A DNA stretch of 64,000 bases from Ceratobasidium sp. AG-K (GCA_037039685.1 JAWNGF010000007.1:2046001-2110000); one strand, 5' to 3'. Shown: positions 11,240 to 23,557, counted from the first letter of the stretch. Notes: generated from the letters alone by a model not told the origin. Numbers and translations: made by a program.

Positions 11240-12080
11240 TGAACAAATGGTCTATATATGCCCCTGTCGCCTTGCTTTCTCTCTTTTCCTCAACTGCAAC
11301 ATGTCTGGTGTCGTTTTCCCTCGAGATTTGGTATGCTAACCCACCCCGCAGTTCTTCGCGCTCGTTACGCACGGGATACCCACCTGCGAGTGAGTTGAGC
11401 TTAGAGCGTCCAGTCCTCTGTTGGGCCGGCGCCCCACCGCCGAGCACCCAGGGACCCGCTCGAGCTGGACATAACTCCTCAATGACCCGCAAGGCGAGAG
11501 AGGGTGTTGCCCCCGACGCACACCATGCATCGCGTCCGAGCCTGCCCATGGTCCTCGGTACCCCCAGCGCTGGCTCCGTGTCACTGCTATCGCATGTGGG
11601 TTTACGCACCCCTTGCTGCATTTTGTTGCGCTGCTGATGGGGAGGTGGTGTGATCCCGGTGAGGTTGACGCTCAGGTGGTGCTCACTGGACACACTCATA
11701 TGCCCCTGACGTCGATTGACCCCTGAGCAGCTGGGCTTGCACCGAACGTTTACATGTAGCAGCAAAGATTTGACTCTGGCTGCGTTGTAGATTACTACAC
11801 TGCGAGTCCCGGTTGTTCTACTGACCGTCACTGGACGGCGCTGCCTCCCCTTGTACTCGAGGAGCTTCTGCAGGCAAGGATCGACGTGTGGTAGCATCTC
11901 CGGCCACCGTGTCTGGCTCGTGGTTCTGGCTCGAACTTCATGCTCGAGAGCAAGCCATGGCTCCAAGATTTGAGCCTAATTTTTTCCTTACCCCTCTCCT
12001 CGTGAGACCTTTTTTGTTTTTCAATCTTGGGTGGTTCGGGGGCTTGATGACGTACGGCTTAAGCCTTGCCACAAGGTGAA
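11240..12080. other. Possible retroelement relic (GC-richer block)
   Basis: The composition differs from the AT-rich surroundings. A TATA-like site followed by a pyrimidine-rich leader (11271-11310) and long open frames on both strands without domains would fit the promoter/leader part of an LTR element. No LTR pair, primer-binding site or pol motif is visible, so this is a weak call. Confidence 0.25.
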
Positions 12081-13512
12081 TGTGTTCAACTTCAACTTCA
12101 CCTGATTTCCACGACAGTGATACTTTGCGCTTCACAGTGACAAACGATGAATTCACGCCGTCTAAGAGGCCAATGTATCATAAGAGTGTGGAGGAAAAAC
12201 AGGACTCTGCTGGGGTTCACAAAAACAGCCGGGGAACGGCTGGGCGCTAGGGGGGCATGGGCTCGTCTAGTCGCACTTGAGTGAGCAGGGCCTGCTGTCG
12301 GTATGCGCGCCATCGATTTTTTTAGACTAACTACAAATAATCATGCTCTACAATGTACGCGTCGGTAATTGGGGTGGGAAACGTTATGCCGTATGGGCCG
12401 AGCAAATTGATTATCATTGGTCAAAAGTGCCGCTTCAAAGGCCTAGCAGAGGGAAACCTTAGATGGCGGACTACTGGCGTTGCGTGTAGCCCCGTTCTAT
12501 TCCAGTGCGTTTGGCTTGAGCGCCTACGGCACACAGTCGGCTACTCCCACGATTCGGCTTAGTACGGACTCTCGTGCCCTATGGTATGTTCTACAATATA
12601 ATGCTCCATGCTTTAGAGTTATCTGGGGTACATAACTGAATTCAGATGCATATATGCGCCGCAGGTAATCGTCATATCCTAATAATTGAGCCTTCTGTGC
12701 GATTTTCGGGCCACCGTTCTCTTCAATTGCTAATATATGTGGTATAGATAGAGATGCTAGGTATTATTATGTGGACTAGATAAACATCACTATGTGCGTC
12801 ATTTGACATTTATCCCTTGGTGTATTGATCCAGCAGACGAGGGTTTTGATGCACCGGACGGGTGGGATGTTGACACTCTTTAACACATGCATATTCTGTC
12901 TATAAGCCAATCCTGAGCTGTCGTTCATCGCCTCGGCCATCTTTGACTCCTTTACAACAATTTAATGCTATTACGCCTATATGCAGCGCTGTAGGACGGG
13001 TCTCCGGTGTGGTGTATGTCAGCGCTCCGGGACGCGAGCATGACTCGTGGGCCAGGTGGTTGCCTGATTTATATGGGGCCAAAATGATGGATCACACTTG
13101 AGAAAGTACAATGAGTGCATGCGGGCCAGCCGCGCACGAGATACTGGCGGGAAAGATAGACAGGCGGCACGCAAGATTGACGCGAGGTGTCGTGGGGGGT
13201 GCCCAAGCTAAGCGCTTGCTTGCCCTGAACTAGTGCATGATGCAACCCTCCACTAGCTGCTCACCACGTTCCCCCTCCTGTCCATATGATTCAGTTGGGA
13301 TAAAAGTATATTTCATGTGAGGTAGTATGGGCATGGCTCACGTACCTTCGAAGTTTTTGTATAACGAGTGTAGTCTTGTAGCCACTTTACCATTCGCAAC
13401 TTGTAGATAAATGGGAGCTAACCAGTTGGATTACGATAATGGTTTTAGCTGGCTAAATGTAGTCTCCGTCTCCCCATAATAAAACCCTAACTTCCGTGCT
13501 TTACTATAGGGG

Positions 13513-13670
13513 CCACCCCTAAATATCGTTCGAGATTAGTGGTCATAATTATTTGCACAGACTAAATCCAGTCCTCCCCATACCATAGGCCCATCAATTG
13601 TTCTCCGCTACTATCTGGTCACTCCCTATCCTCCCGGACTGACCAATGGAGTTGGCATATTACTATAAGT
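13513..13670 (+). repeat. Diverged repeat B, copy 2
   Basis: Diverged direct copy of 10813-10950; it lies just beyond the 3' end of the Ifi-6-16-like pseudogene. Confidence 0.4.
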
Positions 13671-13724
13671 GGTTTTGCCGCCATTTGGTTAGAGTTTTGG
13701 GGGGTAATTACATCATTCCCGCTT

Positions 13725-14229
13725 TTATGCACCGTTTGGATCGTCACCGCCATCATCACTTCCGTCACCTTCCCCTTCCTCACCGTCCTCCGCGCCTCCG
13801 CCTGCGGCAGCTGCGGCTCCTCCCGCGCCCACAGCAGCTACGACCGCTGGTACAACGGTTCCGGTTGCCCCAATCGACTGCATGATGGCGAAAATACTCC
13901 CAGCACCGACGTAACCTCCATAAAACGCAGACTGAATAGTTGCCGCCAGGGAGCCTGTTGAACAGAGTCAGCATCAACGCGATAACAGGTATGCGGCAAC
14001 GACTGTGAAAGGGCACGTGTGGCTGTGGATTTTGTTTTTGAGACAAGGCGAATACAAATATCCGAGCTTACCAGCTGCAACTCCAGCAGCGGCGGGGCCA
14101 CGAATACAGCAACACCGACTCCAGCGCCAATAGCACCAGCTCGTGCAGCTCTCCGAACTAGGGGAAGGTCGTACTTCAGCTCTCATAGACCAGAAAAAAT
14201 GCATATACCATACCAATATTACTAGCCAT
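13725..14229 (-). pseudogene. Frameshifted Ifi-6-16-like gene
   Basis: Three minus-strand exons with good splice sites: 14229-14214, 14157-14072, 13954-13725. Exon 1 starts MASNI; exon 2 continues RRAARAGAIGAGVGVAVFV, a plausible first membrane segment. The end of exon 2 and exon 3 read GPAAAGVAAG, SLAATIQSAFYGG and GAGSIFAIMQSIGATG, the Ifi-6-16 core, but in a different frame. Exon lengths (16+86+230) leave a remainder of 2, so one base is missing (or two are extra) near the GGCCCC run in exon 2, about 14088-14100. A Gly/Ala stretch and an acidic Asp/Glu/Gly tail end at the TAA at 13725. Either this is a recent pseudogene or the sequence has a homopolymer error. It is a paralogue of the partial gene at 1-295. 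Confidence 0.65.
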
Positions 14230-14915
14230 TTGACTGAGGCACCCGTCACGATATTGAAAGCGTTGTGGTTGTAGATTGGTGGATAGCCACCGAAACGTGT
14301 TTGCCACAAGCTCAACTTGGGATCAATACTGTTAAACAAAGGGTCCAGGCATCTTGTGTGAATGCCACCGAGTCCCCAGCGGGGTTTAGCCAGTGGATTC
14401 ACAGAGTGGTGACGATGTGGAACATTAGTACACCTAAGTGTCTGATTTCGTAGATTCATGCACTTTTTTTAACTGTATACATATGTCCCCGCTATAAATG
14501 TTTCAGGCGGCTTGACGACTCTACATCTTCGAGAATATGTACTACCTTGCCACCCAGGGGCCCACTGTTGAACACGGAGACATCAGATGTATGATTAGGT
14601 TCCTTGCTAAACTTCACACGCATAAACTGCTGGGCAGGTTCGTCGGGCGGGCTTGTGGCGCATATAGTGTGTGTTCACCTATCTCGAGCACTCGTGGTTT
14701 ACTAGCAAAGCAGTGGAAGATAATAACGACCTGTGAGCATGCTGTAGCCTGGAGAGATATCGCATGACATAGTTACTGGTCTCATGATAATTTCATTAGA
14801 ACGTGCGAATAAGCCTACAAAGTGGATTATGCGGAAATACACAGACTCAAGATAGGGCGAGGAATGCTCCATGGGGATCAAAGCAACGGTCTAAACAAAA
14901 CGCTGACATATATAC

Positions 14916-17356
14916 TCAAGGCTCTTCGATTTCGAGCTCCGAGTCAGAATCTGGCTCGGGCCTTTTGATTTCTTCCTTTGGTCGCGAAGGAGCGAAACTT
15001 GAGGTCACGTTGGAACGCGTGCGCTTGGTCCCAGGTATCGGTCCCAAATCGACCGGCCGATCCGTTTTGGCAACCAACTAGGGTAAAGCGGTAAATGTTA
15101 ACCCAATGTGATGGGCGACGAATGTGGCTTACCTGTCGTGCGCCTTCTCCTTCCTTGGGCCGCCCTGCGTTACCAGAACGGCGGGATGGATCATAGCCTA
15201 TGCTCTTGACAAGCTCAGCGGAATAAGCCTTCTTGGGCGTTTCGTCAACAGTCCCCAGTTGCTCCTCGTTGACACCGTTCTCGGGGACATCTGTTCCACC
15301 TTTCTTTCGAGTCTTCAAGTGTGCAGCTCCCATTCTAAGAATATGAGCGGCAGGAGTTTTGCCACCATCCCGCCTTATAACCTCTTCGAGCGCTCTTTCC
15401 TCTTCCTTCTTCTTCCGGAGGCCTTTGAGGCGTGTAGCGTCTGCGTCTGGCCCTCCACTTTCACGTCCGGTGAGCACTCGCCCGTCAACGATGTACGTCG
15501 CGCCTCCACCAAGCCTCGCAGATTCGGACGAGACAACAGCATTTTGTTGTCCCATCGATGGGGTCAAGCCCCACTTGCGAGACGGATCATAGGCCGGCTT
15601 GCCGAATTTCCCTCCCTTGGGCGCAGAGGAAGAAAGGTCAGCGGTACTGTAATCAGGTGTTCACGGTCAGTAGGTCACTCTCGCTTCGTCACGAACGTGA
15701 CAATGGCCACTACAACAATCTCACTCACCCCGCTGAAAACTCTGGTCGCGCAGCTCTCTTGCTCTTTATAGCATCTTGGATATGATACTCGCACGCGTCG
15801 GAGATACGTCTAGGAAATACTATTAGTGTTGAGTGCAGAAGTATATGCACGGATAACACGTGGATGGGCACATACTTGTCACACCAACTTCCACAGGGTT
15901 TGCCGTCTCTCTTAATGGCCCGACAAGAACCCAAGTCACGCGAGTGGCCTAGTACCGCGATGGACTTGGCACTTTCAGGCGTGATGGCCAGGGCATTGTC
16001 CCGTGGATGAGGATTACCAGTACTCCGCTAAGTCAAGGTTTTAGATAATAAGCTCATCCGAACGCCTCACTCACCTGAAATGGTTTCAAAATACGAGGGT
16101 TAAGGATAGCCAGAACTGCTCCCTCACGTAGTTTGGCACACTCCTCAAAGGCACCCCCGCTCCCGCCTTTATAGACTACGTCTTTCCCTTTTCCCTTGGC
16201 ATATTCTCCATCCAGCGTCTTGACCGAGTCGGCTTCAAACAGGAGCATGCTAAGTAAAGCATCACCCTTGGTCTGCTCCTTCGGTGTTGCCTTCCCGTCC
16301 GATGGGCGGTGCCCGAAATCAACAAGTAACAGCCGCATGTACTTCTTGTCACGGGGCTTGGGTCGATCATCATCGTCCTCATCCTCATTGTCTGAGCCAG
16401 CAGAGGGTTTGTTCTTTTCGTTCGCATCGCTGCCCCATTTGGATTTTCCTTTGGCCTGGCCACTACCACCGGTCCTTCCGCGTTTAGATACTTGGACCTG
16501 TCCTCGTTCAGCAACAACCGCAATAGTGACCCAGTCTCCATCGACGGGAACGTCATATGCAGAGCGGTCTGCCGAAAGGCGAACAACAGAGTAAAGTCGA
16601 GAAGGCGAAAGATACACGCGTCCGTACATGAACTCCTGAAATTCGTCGAACGCTAGCTTGCGAGACCTGGGGTTATGTGTTAGTGGGAGAGGGCAACGTA
16701 CATCATTCCGCGACTCACGAAAGGTGAATTCTGGAATAGGGCTCCATCCTCTCCCAGCGGGGGTCATCAAACGGTGCTGGGTGCTCGATCGGACCGACGG
16801 GTAAATCCTCCTGGACCGTCATATCCTCGTTTCTCGCTGGTGCGGTTCGTTCCGTTGGCGCAGGCTGAGAAAAAGCGGTAGAACGCTGGACGGGCTCCGC
16901 TGCGCTCTCCATTCGAGACGCACGTTTAGCTTGAAAAGCAGATGCTGCAGCAGCAACAGCGGATTTTCGCGGGGGGGAGGGAGGCTTGAAGGCAGGTGCA
17001 GCTATCGGCTTTTTTGAGACTGTGGGTACGTTCAATAAATGTCTAGCACATTATTTACTTCCACTTGCCTGTTGAACCACCCGGCTTTGTTTGCGCCTTG
17101 GCTTGTGGAGGCTCATGCTGGAGCTTGCGCCTCTCTAAGGCCCGTTAGACTACACAAGGCAAAAATAAATAGCAGCTCACTTGGAGAAGGGCTCCCAGCT
17201 ACAAGTACTCGTTTCGCAGGGGCGTTGGCTCCTTCAGCCGATTTGGTTGTAGTTTGCTTAGGAGACGAAATCAACAAACGAGCCTGAAGCTCAGCGATCT
17301 GGCGCTTAATCTCTTCTTGAGAAGTTTCATCATTCTTGCGCGATTGCTTGAAGTGT
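14916..17356 (-). CDS. MCM10: MCM10 replication factor (5' exon unresolved)
   Basis: Eight exons resolved: 17356-17181, 17134-17069, 17019-16719, 16666-16075, 16027-15876, 15809-15729, 15646-15133, 15077-14916 (2044 nt, at least 681 aa). The N-terminal part includes EEIKRQIAELQARLL, a typical Mcm10 coiled coil, then a Pro/Ala linker, an OB-fold region (FMYGRVYLSPSRLYSVVRLS ... REGAVLAILNPRILKPFQ), the zinc finger CRAIKRDGKPCGSWC followed by DACEYH, and a Lys/Arg-rich C-terminal tail ending in an acidic cluster. Mcm10 binds ssDNA, the CMG helicase and Pol alpha at forks. The intron 17020-17068 has a GC donor (GCAAGT). I could not find a start: the exon must supply two bases before the A of the first resolved exon, and the obvious upstream ATG (17449) would then create TGA at the junction. 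Confidence 0.87.
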
Positions 17357-17459
17357 CTATGGATGAGAAAAGCAGACCTTCAACAAGTCGTGAACGCTTA
17401 CCATAACCAATGGTGGATGAAGGACAACAGACGCGACAAGTCACGTGCCATATCTCCAA

Positions 17460-18242
17460 CTCTGCTGAACCAGACCAAAGAACCCTTCATGCATACAGGA
17501 TAGGCCTCATCCTCTCCTCATGGGATTTGATAATCCTTATTCGGAAAGGCGATGGGGCGTACCGGATAAATGGCTACTAAGGTCACTCCTAAATTTAAAT
17601 GCAGATCTGTGCCATTGCCGGTGTCTGGCCATTACACCAGAGCACCTAGTAAATACCCAATCACTCCCATTAACCTCAGTGCCTGGGTATCGAGGTACCG
17701 CTTTCTGCTTGGATTCCGACTCCAAATTTCTGCTGAATCAACTCGAATCCCAATCCCCCTTATTTACATGCGGGTTATCGGTCAGTCGCACGGGTTTGCT
17801 GCTTGTAGAATCTCAGCCAGGGTTTCCGATACACAGGCACCGAGTCACACGGCTCGAGCAACGAACCTCTCCTTATGAAAGTAAATCATGTGGAACGCCA
17901 AGGTTCTCTCATAATTTGACCCCCCAAACGTGCACGCTTATTCCTTTTCGGTCGAGTACTTCGCGACACAATACTGGTACATGTGGCCAAGCCGAGCTGT
18001 ATCAGAGCATACAATCTTCGACGAGGATTATTATGGAAATTCGACCAAGCTTTGTGTAATCTCATCGCACTTGGTAGGTACCGGCAGCAGCTTCTGCCTA
18101 TCAGCGTTGACAGCCTGCGTACTACACTGCTATGAGTGAGCCGTATCATATCCGCGCCTCAGCTTCCTGATCCTAGATAAATTGGGCGCATGTACTAAAC
18201 CAATTGGCCAACCCTCTTATCACCAGGTCAATTACTACCTAC
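17460..18242. other. Intergenic, divergent promoters
   Basis: Lies between MCM10 (minus) and the M35 gene (plus). A 179-codon open frame here (17520-18059, plus) has no domain, no codon-level pattern and crosses likely promoter sequence. The missing first exon of MCM10 may lie at its left edge. Confidence 0.4.
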
Positions 18243-19533
18243 ATGCGTCCTTTTGTCATTGGTTTTGCGCATCTGGCGCTATACTGGGGCCAAGCATTGG
18301 CCAACCCAAGCGTCTCTCTCCACCTATCCATCCCTCGGGTCGTTGATGGAGTGGACAACCTCTTGGTCATGACAGTAGTCGAGAACACAGGGGCTAAAAC
18401 AGTTAAACTACTACGAGATCCACGGAGTGTGCTATCTACTGCCCCAACACATAGTTTCAACTTTGAAGGAGAGAATGACCCGCCCGAATTTGCTGGTAGA
18501 TCTATCGCGTAGTGAGTATCGGCTCGCGTCAGTATAGGGGCGGCTCACGAACTATACCCAAAGCTCTCCCGAAATGATCGTTAAACGTGGTGCTGTGTCA
18601 GACTTTGTGATCCTAGCCCCAGGTCAATCCTTCGGGCTAACCCATGAACTAACGGGAGTGTACAATTTTACTCGGACGGGAGCAGGATATTTCAAGGTCA
18701 GTGACTTCACACGTATGACTTGAGCACTATACTAAAACATAGTATTCATGCATATTGCGATCACTGATACACACAGCTGAAAGCCCTCAACTCACTTCTG
18801 TACGTCAACTCCGAGGGGCAACTCGGGACAATTGAAGCGGCCATGAGCGGTGTCACTTTTAAGATTGAAGGGCGACTGACCTCGTCAAAGGTGGGCGAGA
18901 AGTTAATTTCGGAGTCTTAAATAAATCACCAAGTATTTTAGCTTCTAGTGAACTCTGTACCGCGCAGCTTACAAAAGCGCATCACGTACATCGGCTGTTC
19001 ATCCACGCGTCAATCTCAGACTTTGGTCGCGGCCAACGCGGCCAACAGTTACGTCTCGTCCTCAAATATATACCTAGCGAGTATGGCCTCCACGTCCATT
19101 CGTTACAAGACATGGTTCGGAACATACACCACTGCGCGATTCACTACAGTCAAAAACAAATTCAGTAGTCTCACGGGAGATGCCACTACTGCCACATACG
19201 ACTGTAGCACCTGCACCGACCCGAGTTCTTTGGCTTACGCGTATCCCAGCGAGCCCGGAAAAATTTACCTTTGCCCCGGATTCTGGGACTCGCCATCGTA
19301 AGCCCAGCTTACTCTTTGAAGGCAGCTCCGATAGTAATACTACTCTTGCAAGGACTGGCATTGATTCCAGAGCAGAAACGATTCTTCGTGAACTCTTGCT
19401 TTTTGTGGGCGTAGACTACTACGTTTACGGCCAGTCCGCTTGCAAGGCGCTGGCAATTAGCAATCCAGCATTAACAATCAACAACTCCGACAGCTATGTG
19501 TACTTTGCTATCAATGACCCTCCCCTACCCTAA
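18243..19533 (+). CDS. M35 deuterolysin-like protein lacking the zinc site
   Basis: Five exons: 18243-18511, 18564-18696, 18777-18890, 18942-19297, 19353-19533; 350 aa, frame intact. An N-terminal signal peptide (FVIGFAHLALYWGQALA) is followed by a propeptide ending near LQKR and the mature region (ITYIGCSSTRQ ...), with the conserved CPGFWDSP and, at the C-terminus, DYYVYGQSACKALA. Deuterolysins (aspzincins, M35) bind zinc through HExxH plus an Asp in GTxxD. Here the equivalent site reads ILRELLLFVGVDYY: the first His is Arg, the second is Leu, and about three residues between site and GTxD are missing, while the Asp remains. The product should be secreted but not a peptidase. It may be a decaying gene or a secreted pseudoenzyme. 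Confidence 0.85.
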
Positions 19534-19714
19534 ACACCAGGCTGCCTGTATGCATTGCCGTGATATTAATTTGTAACTCGAGCCAAGCGCTTATTATTGA
19601 AATTAATATTTTGGTGATGGCATGTGGCTGTGCTAATATCCGGTGTTCGCTTGGTCACGACAACAACCGCAGTTGTTCGAACTTAACCTTTTCTACCATC
19701 TTCAATCAAACGCA

Positions 19715-21263
19715 ATGAATCCGTTTGGTCCTTCCAAGTGCCCTCGCTGTGACAAGACAGTGTATGCCGCCGAGCAGGTAGGCATCGTCTGACGTCAACC
19801 GCGGCGACCAGTGCCCTGATGTTCAAACACGCGCAGATCATCGGTCCCGGACGGCAGGTATATCACAAGTTCTGCCTCAAGTGCACGTCGTGCAACAAGC
19901 GATTGGACTCTTATTCCCTTGTGGAACACAACCAGGAGGTGTGTATACGTGATATGACGATGTTGGTAGCCGCTAATATGGAATGCTCTGCAGCCCTACT
20001 GCAAGCCGTGTCACGTTCGAGGGTTTGGTACACGAGGTAAGTGCAAAGTCGAACGTCATTCAGCGTCTTTCTTACCTGGGTCTTTCATCTCGTACCTTTA
20101 GACCTGAGACAACACAACCTTGCGCCATCGTCCCCACCAGGCAGCCCGTCGTCACGCAACGCTCAGCCCGCTTCCCCGCCTCCTTCTATTGACAAATTCG
20201 CAGACCGGTTCTCAAAGCCTAGTGCGCCCCAGGCCCAGAACGACCCTCCTCTTACACCTCCACGCACCGTCTCTCCCGCTACCGAGGTTGCGGATACCGA
20301 GAGTCCTGACACTGAGAATTTCGAACCACCGGCGACCGAACCTGCGACTCAACCCAATGACGTCAATATGTCTGAGCCCTCCAAGCCGTCGACAGATCGG
20401 GATGTGTTTGATGCCGGTAGTGGCGATGTAGCCGCCTCCCCATCCCCGCCCCTATCGAACGCCCCAGCTCTACCACCTCGCCCTGGCGGCACTTCCCCGC
20501 TCAAAAACACTTACAACTTTGAGTATCGCTCCAAGGCAGGCATGACGTCCCGATTCCCGGCTCCCCTCTCGCCAAGTGCGATTAAAAAGGGTAGCACGGG
20601 ATTTGCTGCGCTTCGCAGCGGGCCGCCTTCTCCCACACGGCGAACGGCAGAATCACCCACTCGCCGGGCATTTGGAGAGACTCCAATTTCACCAACCGCG
20701 ACGGGCACTAGCGACGGGAGTGCGTCCATACGACCCATCCCGTCGACCCCAACGGGTGGTACACTGCGAGGGATGATGCAATGGAGCACCTCGTCGCCTG
20801 CCCGCCCCTTGTCCCAAACTCCAACTGGCATTCGGTCTATGATGACGGGAGGGAGCAGTACCTCCTCCCCCATTCGGCCCATGGCAACTGGTGGAGCGGG
20901 TGGAAATGTCTTTGGAGGCAGAGTCGAGTGCCCAAGGTGTGGAAAGGCTGTGTATCACGCAGAGCAGGTACGCAGAATTCATGTAACTAGACCTAAGTCT
21001 AACACTAATCTGGCACAACTATTTGGTGTAGGTGAGCGGACCGGGCGGGCGCAAGTACCACAAGATCTGTCTTCGTTGTGTCCAGTGCAACGCTGCACTG
21101 GATTCGGGTAGGTTGACCGAGAAGGACGGTGAGCCAATGTGCCGAAATTGCTATTCCAAGGTGGGATATTGCGTCTGTGGTCGTTATTTGTATTAACCAC
21201 TGCTGTTTTCAGACACATGGTCCTCAAGGATCAGGATATGCATTGATTGGCCGAGCGGGATAG
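19715..21263 (+). CDS. Two-LIM-domain protein
   Basis: Six exons: 19715-19777, 19837-19938, 19994-20036, 20102-20967, 21032-21160, 21213-21263; 417 aa. The first LIM domain starts at residue 9 (CPRCDKTVYAAEQ ... HKFCLKCTSC ... YCKPCHVRGFG), the second near residue 345 (CPRCGKAVYHAEQ ... HKICLRCVQC ... CRNCYSKTHGPQG). They are joined by about 270 residues of low-complexity Ser/Pro/Thr sequence with repeated SPTRR, TPTG and SPIRP. The LIM domains match the CRP/CRIP type, which bind actin-linked partners. Introns fall at matching places in both LIM domains (after AEQ), which suggests internal duplication. LIM proteins of this type in fungi act in cytoskeleton and polarity; the exact role is unknown. 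Confidence 0.87.
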
Positions 21264-21407
21264 ACACCTTGGTATCAGTTTCTGGTTGCAATCAATATAC
21301 CCTAATTAAGTGTCTTGGTTTTGCAATGAAAAATAGTACATTAATCTCTGTCATTCCAAATTGAAACTCTACACGGTAGACGCATGGGTTTACAATACCT
21401 AGTTGTT

Positions 21408-23071
21408 TTACGGTGACCTGGATGTTTGATAAAAGACACGGGCCGGTCTTCGAAACAGTTCGGGGGTTCTGCGAGCTTTTCCCAGTCGCAAAGAGGAGGT
21501 TTTTGTTTCTTGCTCGCTAGCGAAGAGCTTGAATCTAGGATTCGGCGTCAATGCTTCACAAAGCTGAAGCGCCTTTGGTCGCTTCTTTGGGTCGTCCTGC
21601 CAGAACCGCTGAATCAACGCCCAAAGTGCGTTGTCCCCTATCTCACAGGCGCATTGGGCTTGTGCTTGACATGGCTCAGCTTGATACACAAGACGACTAG
21701 GTCTTTGCTTGTGTATAACAACTTTGATCACCGCCGCGCTGTCTTGTTGAGCCTCTGGCCAGTGTATAGATTTGGTCATGAGCTAGGCTCAGTCAGCCTA
21801 CCTAAACACCCTAATGTGTAGGCGTGATGCACCTCTAGGGCGAGCATTTCCCACGAAAAAACGTCGGCTGCCAAGGATACTGTCACGGTTTCGGCTCGAG
21901 GTTGTTCGGGACCCATCCAACTGCGATACAAAGTACATGCAGTACGATTCAGTCAGGGAACTATGAGGGCTTACCGGATTGTCCCACCAAATGTCGTGTC
22001 AACTGACATGAAATCCTTCATAAACCGAGAAGGCCCAAATTCGTATATACAGGCTCGGTTATCCAATCCAATTAGTACATTTGCCTGACGATGGTCATTC
22101 CGTCTGATCAAAGTAACACAACAATCATGTCTTCCTTACACCTATCAGATCTCCATGTGCAAGAGGCGGCTCCTGTGCTGCAAGGTGACTTAGCCCCGCT
22201 GCAACATCGTAAAGCTGTGTTGAAATGTCACATACACAACACGACGCTAGGATCGGAGGCAAGCGATGTTATGTATATCGGCCTCAGGGGTTTCGGTAAT
22301 GTATTTCAGAGCAGAACCTCTGGGCATATACGGGGAGACCATCCCGACATATGTGTTTTCTACACACACTACTCCCAAGAACGGCAGGATGTTAGGGTGA
22401 GCGAGCTGATGCCATGCGGCAAGCCCTTTGCGAAAAGACTGAAACAACTGGTTCGTACCTCGACAACAGGAATCTAGTGAACTCGTTCCCCTTCTTGCCA
22501 CGAGCTGTGCTAGTAACCGTTTGAGAGCTCCTCAGAAACTTGACTGTCACTTCTTCCTCGTTCCACGTCGCTTTTTCCACATAGCTGAACCCCCCACCTA
22601 GCCAACCATCGCTATTTGGACACCAGACCGCGTCCCGCAATATTGGTACGTCAAGATCTCGTGTACCTTCTAACAGGTCTGGATCGTTGTCAAATCGTGC
22701 AAATAACAAGAAGGGATGGGGCTGTGGTCGAAAGGGTAGAAAGGCTGTGGTGCGTATATAGATTCTTGTTCAATTTCGTCCAGGGGAGCTGCTCCAGCAT
22801 CGCCGTCAGGTAGCCCGGCGTGGCCCGTCGAGCTAGTGTCATTCATTGATCGATATTCGTATGTATTAGTGCACAGGCCCGACCCCGTCCCAGTCCCAGT
22901 CCCATCGAGGAGCAGGCCTGCCCATCCGCTTCTAGTGGAGGGTGGTCGTGATCCCACACAAACTGAAACCTCAAGCATGGAAACTAGAGATTGCTGAGAT
23001 GTGCTTCGCACACGTATTGATGGAGCTTTTCGGCCCATTTCCAAATGCCCTATGGGCAGAATCGAGCACAA
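21408..23071 (-). pseudogene. TKL-type kinase pseudogene (kinase 1 of 3)
   Basis: Colinear with the two kinase genes to the right but broken. A one-base loss near 22708-22712 separates PFYPFDHSPIPS from the next block (LLFARFDNDPDLLEG) that is continuous in the paralogues. The first splice donor after GKK reads GGGAAC where the paralogues have GTGGGT or GTAGGC. The catalytic loop reads HGDLIG instead of HGDLKG, and the activation motif is EFG instead of DFG. The C-terminal lobe (LWALIQRFWQDDPKKRP) is still recognisable and ends at 21408. Each defect alone could be tolerated; together they say pseudogene. Confidence 0.78.
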
Positions 23072-23557
23072 GGTTAGGTAGGTTGTGATCGCTGTAGTGG
23101 TTCTGAGAGGAGAGCAGCCCCTTTGAGTTCCCCATGTACTATGATGTAATCCAATCAGACCGGCTGAACTGGTACTGTACTCTATGCTCGGGCCGCCCGG
23201 TAATTCAACGTAGTGTGCTAAATGAAAAATGAGCTCGAACTCTCAGTAATATTTGCAGTTTTAACGCTATGCCGAACTATTCGGGTAACAAGCAAGTAAT
23301 CGGTATGCAAGGAGTGTCCGAACGATACCAACCATAGCCAAACGCGACGGAACAATAATTTGAAGGAGCCTTACACATTATCGGCTCTAGTGCATGTTCA
23401 GGCTGGGAAAATGCAGCACGACCACCCCACGTGTGAGGAAAACAACTCCAAGATGTTTTTTATTTTTATTTTTATTCCCTACAAAAAATGCATCCCTCTC
23501 AAGAAAATTCGAGTCTGAAGCTCTGACTTTGAATCAGATTTACGCTGCCCCAAGAAC

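Larger units (their letters stand above)
10299..13724. other. Gene-poor block with diverged repeats
   Basis: No gene recognised over 3.4 kb. The block holds two pairs of old repeat copies (listed separately) and a more GC-rich stretch around 11240-12080. That stretch has a TATA-like tatatat at 11271 and a 262-codon open frame on the minus strand (11178-11966) without any domain I recognise. The remainder is AT-rich and free of convincing exons on either strand. Confidence 0.5.

Noticed and set aside
17520..18059. 179-codon plus-strand frame
   Set aside because: Lies in the divergent promoter region between MCM10 and M35; no family pattern and random-looking composition.
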